Of a DNA stretch of 64,000 nt, positions 17,742 to 27,309 are shown one piece after another (the stretch's first letter is position 1; every line of letters starts with the position of its first letter). Both the position numbers and the translations under genes were made by a program. The stretch covers positions 33,922 through 97,921 of the forward strand of contig NZ_FWER01000020.1 in NCBI RefSeq assembly GCF_900169785.1. Direction: 5' to 3'. Source of the DNA: Rhizobium sullae. GTDB lineage: Bacteria; Pseudomonadota; Alphaproteobacteria; Rhizobiales; Rhizobiaceae. The notes under the pieces are model-generated. The model was not told the DNA's origin and did no database searches. It saw only the letters and a program-made list of their open reading frames with translations.

Positions 17742-19043
17742 CTATGCCGTGCGCTCTTCACCTTGGGAAAGCTCCCGCGAAACGAGGATCTTGTCGACGC
17801 GGCGGCCGTCAAGATCGATGATCTCGAAGCGCCAGCCATCCTTCACGAAGCTTTCGCCAAGGTCCGGCAGGTGTTTCAACTCTTCCAGCACAAGGCCGGC
17901 GACGGTCTGGAATTCAATGTTATCCTCCAGCTTGAAGCTCATGAATTCCGCGAACTCGTCGATCGGCGTCCAGCCAGAAACAAGATAGGAACCGTCGGCG
18001 CGGCGAACGATTGCCTGCTCATCAGCGGGTCCTTCCTGCAGCGCGCCCATGATCGCTTCCATGATGTCGCCGGACGAAACGATACCCTCGAAATGGCCGT
18101 ATTCGTCATAGACGAGAACCATGTGGACCGGCGATTTACGGATTGCTTGGATGACATGCGTTGCCGTCGAAAGATCCGAGATCACCGGGACGTCATGGGC
18201 AAGGGACTGGATATCGGCATGACCATGCGTGTGCAGCGCATCATAGAAGTCTTTCACGAAGAGTACGCCGAGCACCTCGTCGGAGCTGTTGCGGCGCACG
18301 GGCAAGCGCGAGCGGCGCGTCTGGTGCAATTGCTTTCGCGTTTCCTCAAGGCTGTCTTCGATATCGATGACTTCGACGTCGCGGCGCGGGGTCATCAAGG
18401 CTCTCGCCGTGCGGTCCGCAAGGCGCATGACGCCGGAGATCATTGCCGATTCCTGGCTCTCGATCACGCCGGCACTCTGCGCCTCGGCGAGCACGGTCTT
18501 GATTTCCGCGTCTGTCACGCCATCACTGCCTTTTCCGGATTGCCCAAGTAACGAAAGCACAAGCTTACCGGAGGCATCGAGAAGCCAGACGAGCGGCAAA
18601 GCAATCTTGGAAAGTACAGCCATGGCCGGGGCCACCTTGCTGGCGACCGATTCCGGTTCGCGCAGGGCAATCTGCTTCGGCACCAGTTCGCCGACAATGA
18701 GCGAAAGATAGGTGATGGCAACGACCACCGTGCCGACGCCAAGCGCATCGGAGACGGCAGGGGAAACGCCCTGTGCGCCCAACCAGGCAGAGAGACGGCC
18801 GCCAAGCGTGGCGCCCGAAAAGGCACCCGAGAGAACGCCGACAAGTGTAATCCCGATCTGAACGGTTGAGAGAAAGCGTCCGGGATGTTCGGCGAGTTTG
18901 ATAGCTTGGGCTGCCCCTCGGCTTCCCTGATCGGCTAGCACCCTGAGACGCGCGGGACGCGAGGAAACGACGGCAAGTTCGGACATTGCGAGCACACCGT
19001 TCAAGATCGTGAGCAGCACAACGATTGTGATTTCCAGAAACAA
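17742..19043 (-). CDS. CNNM/HlyC-CorC family membrane protein with CBS pair
   Basis: Predicted divalent-cation (Mg/Co) transport-related membrane protein. It has an N-terminal DUF21/CNNM domain with four hydrophobic segments (ELAVVSSRPARLR, VGELVPKQIALREPE), two CBS domains in the middle (ALMTPRRDVEVID, VHMVLVYDEYGHFEGIVSS) and a C-terminal transporter-associated CorC_HlyC domain (EFQTVAGLVLEEL). The TTG at 19043 matches the usual N-terminus of the family (FLEITIVVLLTILNG) and gives 433 residues; the frame is open further upstream. It is 12 bases ahead of the PlsC-like gene and may lead the lipid operon. Confidence 0.88.
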   Translation of the reverse strand: MFLEITIVVLLTILNGVLAMSELAVVSSRPARLRVLADQGSRGAAQAIKLAEHPGRFLSTVQIGITLVGVLSGAFSGATLGGRLSAWLGAQGVSPAVSDALGVGTVVVAITYLSLIVGELVPKQIALREPESVASKVAPAMAVLSKIALPLVWLLDASGKLVLSLLGQSGKGSDGVTDAEIKTVLAEAQSAGVIESQESAMISGVMRLADRTARALMTPRRDVEVIDIEDSLEETRKQLHQTRRSRLPVRRNSSDEVLGVLFVKDFYDALHTHGHADIQSLAHDVPVISDLSTATHVIQAIRKSPVHMVLVYDEYGHFEGIVSSGDIMEAIMGALQEGPADEQAIVRRADGSYLVSGWTPIDEFAEFMSFKLEDNIEFQTVAGLVLEELKHLPDLGESFVKDGWRFEIIDLDGRRVDKILVSRELSQGEERTA

Positions 19044-19173
19044 AAGAAGCCTATGATATTGACAGCAATGCCTCAAAATAGGGGTAAAGCGCCGACAATG
19101 AAAGCAGGGCTGCACCCTTTGCGTCGGCTATTTTTGTTTTGACGCTTCCATGTGTTCGCGCGGATTGGTCTTA

Positions 19174-20508
19174 TCACTGTGCCGAAGCCGGTGAGACCCG
19201 CCATATGGTGTTGCCGACGTCGTCGGCAACGAGCAGCGCGCCCTTAATATCGATTGCAACGCCGACAGGGCGGCCAAAGGCTTTGTCGTCAGGACCGACG
19301 AAACCCGTCAGGATATCTCGCGGCGGCCCAGATGGCTTGCCGTCGGCGAAAGGCACGAAAATCACTTTGTAGCCGCTGCGGGGCTTGCGGTTCCAGGAGC
19401 CATGTTGGCCGACGAAGGCGCCGCCGACATAATCCGGGCCAAACAGATTGCTCGTATTGAAGGTGAGACCGAGTGAGGCGGTATGCGGACCAAGGGCGTA
19501 GTCCGGGACGATCGCTTTGGCGACGAGATCGGGATTCTGCGGCTTAACCCGGCTATCGACATGCTGGCCGAAATAGCTGTAGGGCCAGCCGTAGAAACCG
19601 CCATCTTTCACTGCGGTCATGTAGTCGGGCACGAGATCGCTGCCGAGCTCATCGCGTTCGTTGACCGCAACCCACAGCGCGCCGGTCCGCGGCTGCCAGG
19701 CAAGACCATTCGGATTGCGCAAGCCGCCTGCGAAGACGCGAACGGCCTTTGAGGCAAGATCGATTTCGAGGATCGCGGCACGGTTCTTTTCGGCTTCCAT
19801 GCCGTTTTCTCCGACATTGCTGTTGGAGCCAACGGTGGCATAGAGCTTGGTGCCATCGGGACTGGCGATGAGATCCTTGGTCCAGTGATGATTGATCGGA
19901 CCTGCTGGCAGATCGGCGATCTTCTCGCCTGGGGTGGTGATTTCCGTTTCACCATCCTTATAGGGAAAAGCCATGACCGCATCGGTATTGGCAACGTAAA
20001 GGATGCCGTTGGAATACGCCATGCCGAAGGGTGAGTTGAGACTCTTCAGGAAAGCCGCTCGCATCTCGGCTACACCATCGCTATCGGCATCGCGAAGTAG
20101 GGTAATGCGGTTTGCACTCGGCATCTCCGCTCCCGCTTTGCTCATCATCAGCCCCTCTACCCAATCACGGGGGCTGAAACCGGTCTTATCGATATTTGGC
20201 GGCCTGTTGCTTTCGGCAATCAGGACATCGCCGTTCGGCAGGACATGGATCCAGCGCGGGTGGTCTAGGTCCTTGGCGAAGGCCTGAACCTTCAGCCCAT
20301 CCGCGGCTATTGGCGTGGCGCCATCTGGCCAGCCTGCTGCCTCCGCGACATTGACCGTCGGGATCAATGTCGGGTTCGGCGCGGGCAGCGCGGGTGAGAC
20401 ACCGTAACCTTGCTCGATCGGGACGGTTGCGGATTCACGCTCAAAAGCGAATATCCACCCGCCCGCGACAAGGATGAGAAGAAGGACGGCAGCGATGATC
20501 TTCTTCAT
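19174..20508 (-). CDS. PQQ-dependent sugar dehydrogenase family (sorbosone dehydrogenase-like)
   Basis: Secreted or membrane-anchored six-bladed beta-propeller of the glucose/sorbosone dehydrogenase family, 444 residues. The start at 20508 has a consensus ribosome site (ggaggtctt). Residues 1-23 form an uncleaved-looking signal anchor (KKIIAAVLLLILVAGGWIFAF). Family blocks seen: LDHPRWIHVLPNGDVLIAE, NHHWTKDLIASPDG (His and basic residues of the active site), GLRNPNGLAWQP and QHGSWNRKPRSGYKV. Such enzymes oxidise sugars or aldehydes in the periplasm with PQQ. No PQQ synthesis genes are in the window. Substrate unknown. Confidence 0.82.
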   Translation of the reverse strand: MKKIIAAVLLLILVAGGWIFAFERESATVPIEQGYGVSPALPAPNPTLIPTVNVAEAAGWPDGATPIAADGLKVQAFAKDLDHPRWIHVLPNGDVLIAESNRPPNIDKTGFSPRDWVEGLMMSKAGAEMPSANRITLLRDADSDGVAEMRAAFLKSLNSPFGMAYSNGILYVANTDAVMAFPYKDGETEITTPGEKIADLPAGPINHHWTKDLIASPDGTKLYATVGSNSNVGENGMEAEKNRAAILEIDLASKAVRVFAGGLRNPNGLAWQPRTGALWVAVNERDELGSDLVPDYMTAVKDGGFYGWPYSYFGQHVDSRVKPQNPDLVAKAIVPDYALGPHTASLGLTFNTSNLFGPDYVGGAFVGQHGSWNRKPRSGYKVIFVPFADGKPSGPPRDILTGFVGPDDKAFGRPVGVAIDIKGALLVADDVGNTIWRVSPASAQ

Positions 20509-20930
20509 GGAAGACCTCCATGCAAGTCGGGTGCTAACGCCTTGGCACGCTATAGGTTTCAACGTTCCCGAGAAATGTTCCAACTTGGGAGCAACGTCAC
20601 AATGCTCACGATGCCAACAGCTGGACGACACGTCGGGCAAATGCAGCTCTACAGCTGAGCCCAGCCTCCATCGACCAAAAGGACGGTAATTCCGGCGGCA
20701 AGAACCTACGATGTCGAGGGACCAGCGGGTGCACGTGCCGGAGGCGGTTGTCGGCAGAGGTGACCGAGTAGGAGGCGGTGAGCTATCCGTATGATGGACA
20801 TCGCCGGTGTCGATGAAAACGGCGCGGCCGGTGCGTTGAGGCTGCCGGCGGGCTCGATCCGACAAGCTCGTAGAAAAGCGCAACAGCGGCTTGACGACAT
20901 CAAATGTGCAGGTGCTCACGAATTTTATCG

Positions 20931-20955
20931 GGAACACACGGAGCGCGAGGACATT
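20931..20955 (+). promoter_or_regulatory. Possible EcfG-type promoter of the sigma factor gene
   Basis: GGAAC at 20931-20935, then 16 bases, then CATT (consensus CGTT), ending about 25 bases before the ATG at 20981. One base deviates in the -10 element. It would fit autoregulation of an ECF15/EcfG-like sigma factor. Confidence 0.35.
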
Positions 20956-20980
20956 AAGTCCTCCATAGAAGGAGGATGCC

Positions 20981-21502
20981 ATGCCGGACGTTTCAAATTG
21001 CAGCGCGCAGTCAGAAATTATCTCGCTTCTTCCGGCGCTTAGAGCCTTTGCGCGGCGTTTCGAGCGCGTCGAAAACGACGCTGAGGATCTCGTTCAGGAG
21101 ACGGTTTCGAAGGCGCTTTGCCATATCGAGCAGTTCCAGGACGGTACGAGCCTGAAATCCTGGCTCTTCACCATCATGCGCAACACTTATTGTAGCAGCT
21201 ACAAACGCCGCAAGCGCGAACCGGTCGGCTGCATCGGCGACCTCACCGAATGCCAGGTGCCGGTCAAATCGACGCAGGACTGGTCGCTGAGAGCCCGTGA
21301 CGTGCAGGCGGCGATCGACAAACTCGGCGCATCTCATCGCGATGCATTGATGCTCGTGGCGAGCGGCACAAGTTACGAGGAAGCGGCTGCGATCTGCGAC
21401 TGCGAGGTGGGCACCATCAAGAGCCGGGTGAACCGCGCCCGCAACCATCTTCTGGAAATGCTCGGCGAGACGCAATCTTCCGAGGCGGCTTCGATGCACT
21501 AA
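20981..21502 (+). CDS. ECF RNA polymerase sigma factor, EcfG-like
   Basis: Extracytoplasmic-function sigma factor, 173 residues. Region 2 covers about 14-80 (LRAFARRFERVENDAEDLVQ and KSWLFTIMRNTYCSSYKRR), and region 4 about 108-160 (LGASHRDALMLVASGTSYEE, AAICDCEVGTIKSRVNRAR). The -10 recognition part resembles the general-stress EcfG group (ECF15). Ribosome site gaaggagg before ATG at 20981. No PhyR or NepR gene is adjacent, so this would be an accessory EcfG paralogue. A DUF2934 gene follows after 18 bases and is probably co-transcribed. Confidence 0.85.
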   Translation: MPDVSNCSAQSEIISLLPALRAFARRFERVENDAEDLVQETVSKALCHIEQFQDGTSLKSWLFTIMRNTYCSSYKRRKREPVGCIGDLTECQVPVKSTQDWSLRARDVQAAIDKLGASHRDALMLVASGTSYEEAAAICDCEVGTIKSRVNRARNHLLEMLGETQSSEAASMH

Positions 21503-21520
21503 AATAAAAGGGACGATGCG

Positions 21521-21763
21521 ATGAACCACCAAAACAGAGACGAATGGATCGCCAAACGGGCTTATGCACTCTGGGAGGGATGCGGCCGTGAACATGGCCG
21601 CAACGTCGAGCACTGGGCGCAAGCCACCCGCGAGTACGATGAACTGGAGCGGACACGCGCCTCGGCGGATGGGCAGGAGGTCTTGGTGCGGTTCCGGCCA
21701 AAGCCTGCAACCACGATATCGCCGCGACGCGCTGAGCCGGGTTCCGCCGCCATGAGGGGCTGA
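21521..21763 (+). CDS. DUF2934 small protein
   Basis: 80 residues; the first half carries the DUF2934 block WIAKRAYALWEGCGREHG followed by HWAQATREYDELE, a short helical motif common in rhizobia, often near stress genes. It follows the sigma factor by 18 bases with ribosome site aaaggga. A paralogue lies at 26318-26572 on the other strand, at the far side of the molybdenum enzyme operon. Function unknown. Confidence 0.75.
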   Translation: MNHQNRDEWIAKRAYALWEGCGREHGRNVEHWAQATREYDELERTRASADGQEVLVRFRPKPATTISPRRAEPGSAAMRG

Positions 21764-22105
21764 GGATTCAGCGACAGGGACGGCTGAGGCGCCGCAGAGG
21801 CAGCAAAATCGGGCAAGTCACGACCGCGCGCTGGCACGGGAACAGGGCCTTTAAGGGGCTCTGCATGCAGGAGGCGCGGCGGCGTTAGTTTTTTGTTCCA
21901 GCTTGAGATTTGGCTATCGTGAAGATCACTCCGGAGATATCTGTGCAGCCGAAATCTTCACCCCCTGGCGCAACCTGCATTCATGCTCCTTTGCCCGTAG
22001 GGCAAGGCGATTGCCGAAGTTCAGCGCCGCTGGATGCAGGTTGTTGCAGCTGTCGCCCGGAGCCCTTCTCCCTTCCATTCGCGGTTTATGAGCCGACTAA
22101 CAGGT
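21764..22105. other. Intergenic stretch between convergent genes
   Basis: 342 bases between the DUF2934 gene and the convergent molybdenum subunit gene. No coding frame with a ribosome site and no clear terminator hairpin was found; a short T-run (agttttttg) lies at about 21888. Confidence 0.4.
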
Positions 22106-24349
22106 TCAGCCGAGACCGATCGCTTCCTTCACCCTCTTGCGCGACAGCGGCAGATCGACCAGCCGCTTCCCGGTCGCGTTGCGGATCGCGTTGGCGACTG
22201 CCGCACAAGCCGGTCCTTGCGCCGCCTCGCCTGTACCGAGGAAAGGCTGACCGGGCCGGTCGATAATATGCACTTCGACACTTTCTGGAACGCTTGCAAA
22301 GCGCAGCATCGGATAGCTCGACCAATCGGTGCTGGTAATGCGCGTGCGATCGAAGGTGACGGCTTCGTAAAGCGTCCAACTGATCGATTGCAAGATGCCG
22401 CCCTCAGTCTGGTTGCGAATGCCGTCAGGATTGACGGCCTGGCCGCTGTCGATGGCGGCGACGGCGCGCAGCACCTGCACGCGCCCGGTTTCGCGCTCGA
22501 CCTTGGCTTCCATGGCGACCGCCAGATAGGCGGCATGGTTCTTGTAGCGGGCGAAAGCAAAGCCGCGGCCATGGCCCTGCGGCACTTCGCCCCTTCCCCA
22601 GCCGAATTTCTCCGCCGCGAGCTTCACGACATCGCTGGCGCGATCATCTTCCAGGTGACGCAGGCGGAATTCGACAGGATCGGCCCTGGCGGCGATCGCC
22701 AGTTCGTCCATGGTGCTTTCGATCGAGAAGACATTGGCATAGGCACCCAAGCCGCGCAGCGCCGAAACCCGGAGCGGCATGTCAGGAATGAAATGCCAAA
22801 GCACCCTGCGGTTCGGGATCGCGTAGAGAGGATCGGCATTCCGATCGCCGCTGCCGTTGGGATTGATACTAAGTGTCGGCGGCTTTTGAGGCGTTGGCCG
22901 CTCCTTGGTGCGGCCGGCAAGCAGCGCGCCGGCATCGCCGGGGCGCGTGCTGTGCGTATTGCTCCACAGATCATAGGTCCAGTTGTCGATCCTGCCGTTT
23001 GCATCAAGCGATGCCCGAACCTTTGACACCATGCCAGGCCCGAAAGGTTCCCACATGTGTTCCTGCTCGCGCATCCACTGGACGCGTACCGGGCGACCGG
23101 GAATTTTCATGGCGATGAGTGCTGCGTCGGCTGCCGCGTCGTCCGCGCCATTGTGCCCGTAGCAGCCGGAGCCTTCCATATGGATGACCCGCACCGTGTC
23201 TTCCGGCAGGCCAAGCATTTGCGCGATCGCCGTACGATCGGGGAAAACGCCCTGGGTGTGAGACCAGATATCGAGGTTGCCCTCGGCCTTTAGAAGCGCC
23301 ACCGCACAGGAGGGGCCGATCGAACCGTGCATCTGATAAGGGCGCGTGAAGGTTGCCTCATAGATCGCGCCGTCCGGGAAGCTCGGAATGCCGGATTCCG
23401 CCACGGTTCCGACATCCCTTTCCAGGGCGACGAGAACGGCGGCCAGATCGGTCTGGTCAGGAAGCGTCGCGGGCTCGTCCCAATGGGCCGCCCTTTCGAT
23501 GGCGCGCATCGCCTTCACCGCCTGCCATTCTTTCTCCGCCACGACGGCAAGGAAACTGCCGTCACGGATGACGGAAATGATACCGGCCATGGCAGCGGCC
23601 GCAGTGGAATCGATGTCTTTCAGCACCGCGCCGTAGCTCGGCGGGCGTATAACGCGCGCGTGCACCATGCCTTCGAGGCGCAAATCCTGCACATAGGCCA
23701 CCGCACCGGTGACCTTGCCGGGAATGTCGATGCGCGGCACATCGCGGCCGATGATGCTCAGCGCGTCCGGCGGTTTCAGCTTCGATTGCGGCTGGGCTTC
23801 GAGATGCAGGAACTGGCCCGTGACCAGTTCGCCATAGGTCACCGATCTGCCGTCCGGAGCCGAAACGCTTTTCTTTTCCGCCTTGAGCTGTTCAGGCGGC
23901 ACGTTAAAGCGCCGCGCCGCCCCGGCAATCAGCAGTTCGCGAACCTGCGCGGCGGCATTGCGGATTGCGGTGCCGCTGTTCTGCATCGACTGGCTGCCGG
24001 CCGTAAAGCCTTCGTCAGGCGTGCGTCCGGTATCGGCTGTCACGAGCGTGATGTCGCCGGGCTCGACTTCCAGTTCCTCGGCGGCGACCTGGATCAGCGG
24101 CGTGCGGATACCTTGCCCAAGCTCGGCTTTGCCTGTGAATACCGTGATCTTGCCGTCAGAATCGATCCTTATCCAGCTATCGAGATAACGGTCGTCGTCC
24201 AGGCTGCCCGGCAGCTTGGGTTTTTCGTGCGCCGCAGCCGGCCTATCCTGCGCCAGCGCGCGGATTGCAGAGAAGCTGACAACGAGTGCTCCGGTGCCGG
24301 CAAGTAGGCCACGCCGGGTGATTTCATGCTTGGTAAGAATATCCATCAT
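22106..24349 (-). CDS. Aldehyde dehydrogenase, molybdopterin-binding subunit (IorB-like), Tat-exported
   Basis: Large subunit of a periplasmic molybdenum hydroxylase of the xanthine oxidase family, 747 residues. The N-terminus EITRRGLLAGTGALVVSFSA is a twin-arginine signal (Arg12-Arg13). Cofactor-binding blocks FTGKAELGQGIRTPLIQ, GSGCYGHNGADDAAADAAL and LRGLGAYANVFSIES fit the isoquinoline 1-oxidoreductase/aldehyde dehydrogenase branch. It overlaps the 2Fe-2S subunit gene by ATGA. Electrons should flow Mo to 2Fe-2S to the cytochrome c subunit encoded upstream and so to the respiratory chain. Typical substrates are aldehydes or N-heterocycles; the actual one is unknown. Confidence 0.88.
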   Translation of the reverse strand: MMDILTKHEITRRGLLAGTGALVVSFSAIRALAQDRPAAAHEKPKLPGSLDDDRYLDSWIRIDSDGKITVFTGKAELGQGIRTPLIQVAAEELEVEPGDITLVTADTGRTPDEGFTAGSQSMQNSGTAIRNAAAQVRELLIAGAARRFNVPPEQLKAEKKSVSAPDGRSVTYGELVTGQFLHLEAQPQSKLKPPDALSIIGRDVPRIDIPGKVTGAVAYVQDLRLEGMVHARVIRPPSYGAVLKDIDSTAAAAMAGIISVIRDGSFLAVVAEKEWQAVKAMRAIERAAHWDEPATLPDQTDLAAVLVALERDVGTVAESGIPSFPDGAIYEATFTRPYQMHGSIGPSCAVALLKAEGNLDIWSHTQGVFPDRTAIAQMLGLPEDTVRVIHMEGSGCYGHNGADDAAADAALIAMKIPGRPVRVQWMREQEHMWEPFGPGMVSKVRASLDANGRIDNWTYDLWSNTHSTRPGDAGALLAGRTKERPTPQKPPTLSINPNGSGDRNADPLYAIPNRRVLWHFIPDMPLRVSALRGLGAYANVFSIESTMDELAIAARADPVEFRLRHLEDDRASDVVKLAAEKFGWGRGEVPQGHGRGFAFARYKNHAAYLAVAMEAKVERETGRVQVLRAVAAIDSGQAVNPDGIRNQTEGGILQSISWTLYEAVTFDRTRITSTDWSSYPMLRFASVPESVEVHIIDRPGQPFLGTGEAAQGPACAAVANAIRNATGKRLVDLPLSRKRVKEAIGLG

Positions 24350-24837
24350 CCTGCACTCCCATCGGCAGCCAGCCCGGAAGCTTCCATCAATTCGCTAGCG
24401 CGCCTGATGGCGGCAAGGATGCGCATATGCGTGCCGCAGCGACAGAGATTGGTGCGTAACGCCGACCGGATTTCCTCGTCGGTCGGTTTAGTGTTCTTCG
24501 TCAGCAACGCTGCTGCGCTCATCATCATGCCGGGAATGCAAAAGCCGCATTGCACCGCTTGTTTCTCGATGAAGGCCGCCTGCAGCGGGCCGGGTTTTTC
24601 GGCGGTTCCAAGCCCCTCTACGGTCAAGATTTCCTTGCCTTCGACGACGATGAGCGGCGTCACGCAGGAAAGCACGGCCTGGCCATCAACCACGACGGTA
24701 CAGGCTCCGCATTGGCCGAGGCCGCAGCCGAATTTCGCGGCGTTGAGTTCAAGATCGTTGCGAAGTACATAAAGCAGTGGTGTGTCGGGCTCGCTGTCGA
24801 CTTCATGGATTTGTCCGTTGACGTTGAGCGTTGTCAT
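24346..24837 (-). CDS. 2Fe-2S subunit of the molybdenum aldehyde dehydrogenase (IorA-like)
   Basis: 163-residue iron-sulfur subunit with two 2Fe-2S clusters. The plant-type ferredoxin cysteines are in GCGLGQCGACTVVVDG with a further Cys in VLSC, and the second cluster is in QCGFCIPGMM and LCRCGTHMRI. It has no signal peptide, which fits piggy-back Tat export with the large subunit. It overlaps both neighbours by 4 bases (ATGA), so all three subunits are translated in a coupled way. Confidence 0.92.
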   Translation of the reverse strand: MTTLNVNGQIHEVDSEPDTPLLYVLRNDLELNAAKFGCGLGQCGACTVVVDGQAVLSCVTPLIVVEGKEILTVEGLGTAEKPGPLQAAFIEKQAVQCGFCIPGMMMSAAALLTKNTKPTDEEIRSALRTNLCRCGTHMRILAAIRRASELMEASGLAADGSAG

Positions 24838-26231
24838 TTCGCCTCCTTCGCGCCGACATTGGCCGGCGCTCTCTCAATTCCTTCCGAGGGGCGGACGGCG
24901 ACGAAATATTCGCCGGAACGTGTGCGGCTGACGAGCTGCTGCAGATCGAGCCAGGCGTCGCGTCTCGTGAAGCGCCGGCGCATGAAATCCAGCAGATCGG
25001 CGACCTGCCGGTCGTTCAATGCGCCAGCAAAGCCGGGCATCACAGCACTTGTCTGACCATCGGCAGGCGGCAGGCCGAAAAGCACGACATTGACTATGTT
25101 CTGCGGGTTGGCGGCATTGACGGCGGTGCTGAGATTGAAGTTCAACCCGCCAAACGGCGCCGCGCGGCCGGACTCATGACAGGTGGCACAAGCCGCACCA
25201 TAGATAGCGGCACCCGGATGCGCGACAAGATCGGCCGAGGCTCGGTTCTCATCGATCGACGCAGTAAGCATCCCGTCCTGGTCCGGGACGAACTGTTTCT
25301 TCAGCTGCTCGGCCTTCTGCACACGCTCGGGAGCCGGCTCGCCCATAATCGAGGCGACATAGACTGCAATCGCGTTAATATCGCTATCGGGAAGCGCACC
25401 GAGATTGCCCGTGACTTCCGCCATCGGACCACGCGAAACACCGTGGAACGCGTGGTAGCCGTGGCGAAGATAAAAGGCGAGCGACTCCTTGTCCCACGGG
25501 ATCGGCGACGGGCTTTCGGCATTGATTGCATAAGCCTGCCAGCCTTCCGCCTCACCGCCTCCGAGGTGTCTGCTGCGATCTTCGGCGCCGAGGGCGTTTC
25601 GCGGCGTATGGCAGGCGCCGCAATGGCCGAGGCCTTCCGCAAGATAGGCACCGCGGTTCCATTCGCCGCTTTTCTGCGGATCGGGCGCGAAAGCTCCCTT
25701 GGTGAAGAAGAGCAGCTTCCAGCCGGCAAGGATCGGCCGCACTTGGAGCAGGAACGGCAACTCATTTTCCGGTGCCGTTGCCTTGATCGGCGTACGCGTC
25801 ATCAGGAAGGCATAGAGTGCCTTGTTGTCCTCATCGGTGACGCGGGTAAAGTGTTCATAAGGGAAAGCCGGGTAAAGGTGATTGCCTTCCCGATCCACCC
25901 CTTCGCGCATGGCGCGCTGGAAGGCAGCTTCACCCCAGCGCCCGATGCCGGTTTCATCATCCGGCGTGATGTTCGTCGAATAGATGTTCCCGAAAGGCGT
26001 CGGGAGTTTAAGACCCCCGGAGAAAGCTTCCTTTCCCGGGACCGTATGACAGGCGATACAGTTTCCGACCGCCGCGAGGCTTGCTCCCTTGGCGATCAGC
26101 GCGTCATCGAAGCGCGCGTTCTCCGACGGGTTCCCAGGCTTTATTTCTGGGCGCCAGGCAAGAAAGAAGAATGCGAGACCGAAAATGATGAAGAGGGTAA
26201 GGATCGTTGAGAGCAGGCTGATGGCTCGCAT
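24834..26231 (-). CDS. Tri-haem cytochrome c subunit of the aldehyde dehydrogenase
   Basis: Membrane-anchored cytochrome with three CxxCH haem sites: CIACH, CGACH and CATCH. The N-terminal helix (ISLLSTILTLFIIFGLAFFFL) anchors it in the inner membrane, with haem domains in the periplasm. The start at 26231 is chosen because gggaggg lies about 11 bases upstream; the frame extends to 26270. It is first in the operon. The layout cytochrome c - 2Fe-2S - Mo subunit, without an FAD subunit, is that of three-component membrane aldehyde/alcohol dehydrogenases that feed ubiquinone or terminal oxidases. Confidence 0.9.
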   Translation of the reverse strand: MRAISLLSTILTLFIIFGLAFFFLAWRPEIKPGNPSENARFDDALIAKGASLAAVGNCIACHTVPGKEAFSGGLKLPTPFGNIYSTNITPDDETGIGRWGEAAFQRAMREGVDREGNHLYPAFPYEHFTRVTDEDNKALYAFLMTRTPIKATAPENELPFLLQVRPILAGWKLLFFTKGAFAPDPQKSGEWNRGAYLAEGLGHCGACHTPRNALGAEDRSRHLGGGEAEGWQAYAINAESPSPIPWDKESLAFYLRHGYHAFHGVSRGPMAEVTGNLGALPDSDINAIAVYVASIMGEPAPERVQKAEQLKKQFVPDQDGMLTASIDENRASADLVAHPGAAIYGAACATCHESGRAAPFGGLNFNLSTAVNAANPQNIVNVVLFGLPPADGQTSAVMPGFAGALNDRQVADLLDFMRRRFTRRDAWLDLQQLVSRTRSGEYFVAVRPSEGIERAPANVGAKEAK

Positions 26232-26317
26232 TGCCGATATGACCCTCCCGGAGTGCAAACCGAACTTCACAAAACGCGAGGGACAGGGATTTGTTCCCGA
26301 AATACGCGCTGGTATCG

Positions 26318-26572
26318 CTAGCGCTTGGCGATCGTGCGGGCCAGCTTCAGGTCGCCGCGGGCGTCATCGTCGCAGGTGCGCATAAGACGCCCGGTGGCGC
26401 GCAGCATCTCGATCAGGTCAGTGCCATCGCTGGACGCCTTTGTCATTTCGAGCTGTTCAAACTCGGCCGCCGCCTGCCGCCAGTTTTTCGCATCGCTCCC
26501 ATAGGGGCGTCCCTCCGCCTCCCAGATGGCATAGGCGCGCTGGCTGATCCAATCTTCCTTATTGCGAAACAT
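26318..26572 (-). CDS. DUF2934 small protein, second copy
   Basis: 84 residues with the DUF2934 block WISQRAYAIWEAEGRPYG and NWRQAAAEFEQLE, similar to the copy at 21521. The C-terminal tail differs. It is 86 bases upstream of the cytochrome c gene on the same strand and could be the first gene of that transcript. Function unknown. Confidence 0.72.
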   Translation of the reverse strand: MFRNKEDWISQRAYAIWEAEGRPYGSDAKNWRQAAAEFEQLEMTKASSDGTDLIEMLRATGRLMRTCDDDARGDLKLARTIAKR

Positions 26573-26696
26573 GACACCCAGCTGAAACGAGAAAAAATAT
26601 CGGGTTGGAGGTTGCCAGATTTCGCTTACGGAGTTGTTACTTCAGCCCGCGAATTTGACCAGAAATTCTTTGCAAATGCGCCATTTCAGATCTTCT

Positions 26697-27134
26697 CTAA
26701 ATTCCGCCTGCCGAAGCAGCCACGAAACCCGCTGCCTCAACCCTCCGCTCAGCAAGCTCGATGAGGATGCCGTCGGGATCGCGCAGGAAAGCAACCTTGT
26801 GCAGAACTTCGGAATTGTAAGCGAGACGCGGGCGCTCCTTCATCTCGACGCCGGCCGCTTCGAGCTTCGCGAAGGTTTCATCGACGCTGCCGAACAGAAA
26901 TGTCAGATGGCGGAGACCGGCCGCGCCTTCTGGCACGTCGGTTGCCCGCACGGCACCGCTCGCGGGCGCGAAGATTTCCAGCATGCCGCCGCCGGCATCG
27001 AGAAAAGCAACGTGCGAGCCGTCCGGCATCGTCTTGCGCAGATGCAGCCGAAGCCCGAGCAGGTCGCAATAAAAGGCGACGGCACGGTCGATGTCGCTTA
27101 CCGTCATGCCGATATGTTCGAAGGATTTCAGCAT
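26697..27134 (-). CDS. VOC-family (glyoxalase/dioxygenase fold) protein
   Basis: 145-residue metalloprotein of the vicinal oxygen chelate fold: FEHIGMTVSDIDRAVAFYCD at the N-terminus with a metal histidine, GLRHLTFLFGSVDETFAKLE and FLRDPDGILIELAE with the C-terminal metal glutamate. The two beta-alpha-beta-beta-beta modules look intact, so it is active-looking, unlike the two broken VOC genes near 36 kb. It is divergent from the ThuA-like gene. Substrate unknown (lactoylglutathione, epoxide or aromatic diol are family options). Confidence 0.85.
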   Translation of the reverse strand: MLKSFEHIGMTVSDIDRAVAFYCDLLGLRLHLRKTMPDGSHVAFLDAGGGMLEIFAPASGAVRATDVPEGAAGLRHLTFLFGSVDETFAKLEAAGVEMKERPRLAYNSEVLHKVAFLRDPDGILIELAERRVEAAGFVAASAGGI

Positions 27135-27309
27135 TCAAAATTCCTCCCGGAGATGACGCTCGAACTGACTGCCGTGGCTTGCCGCCGTCAAGACAGAATC
27201 GTGTGATGGCAATCGAAGCGACCATTCGGCTTGCGGTCGATGAAATCGGACGCTATCTGACTGGGGCCGCTAAATCACGACTTAACCATCGAAAGCCGGG
27301 AGACAGGGC

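Noticed and set aside
24831..26210. 459-codon open frame on the plus strand
   Set aside because: Antisense to the tri-haem cytochrome gene with its three CxxCH motifs.
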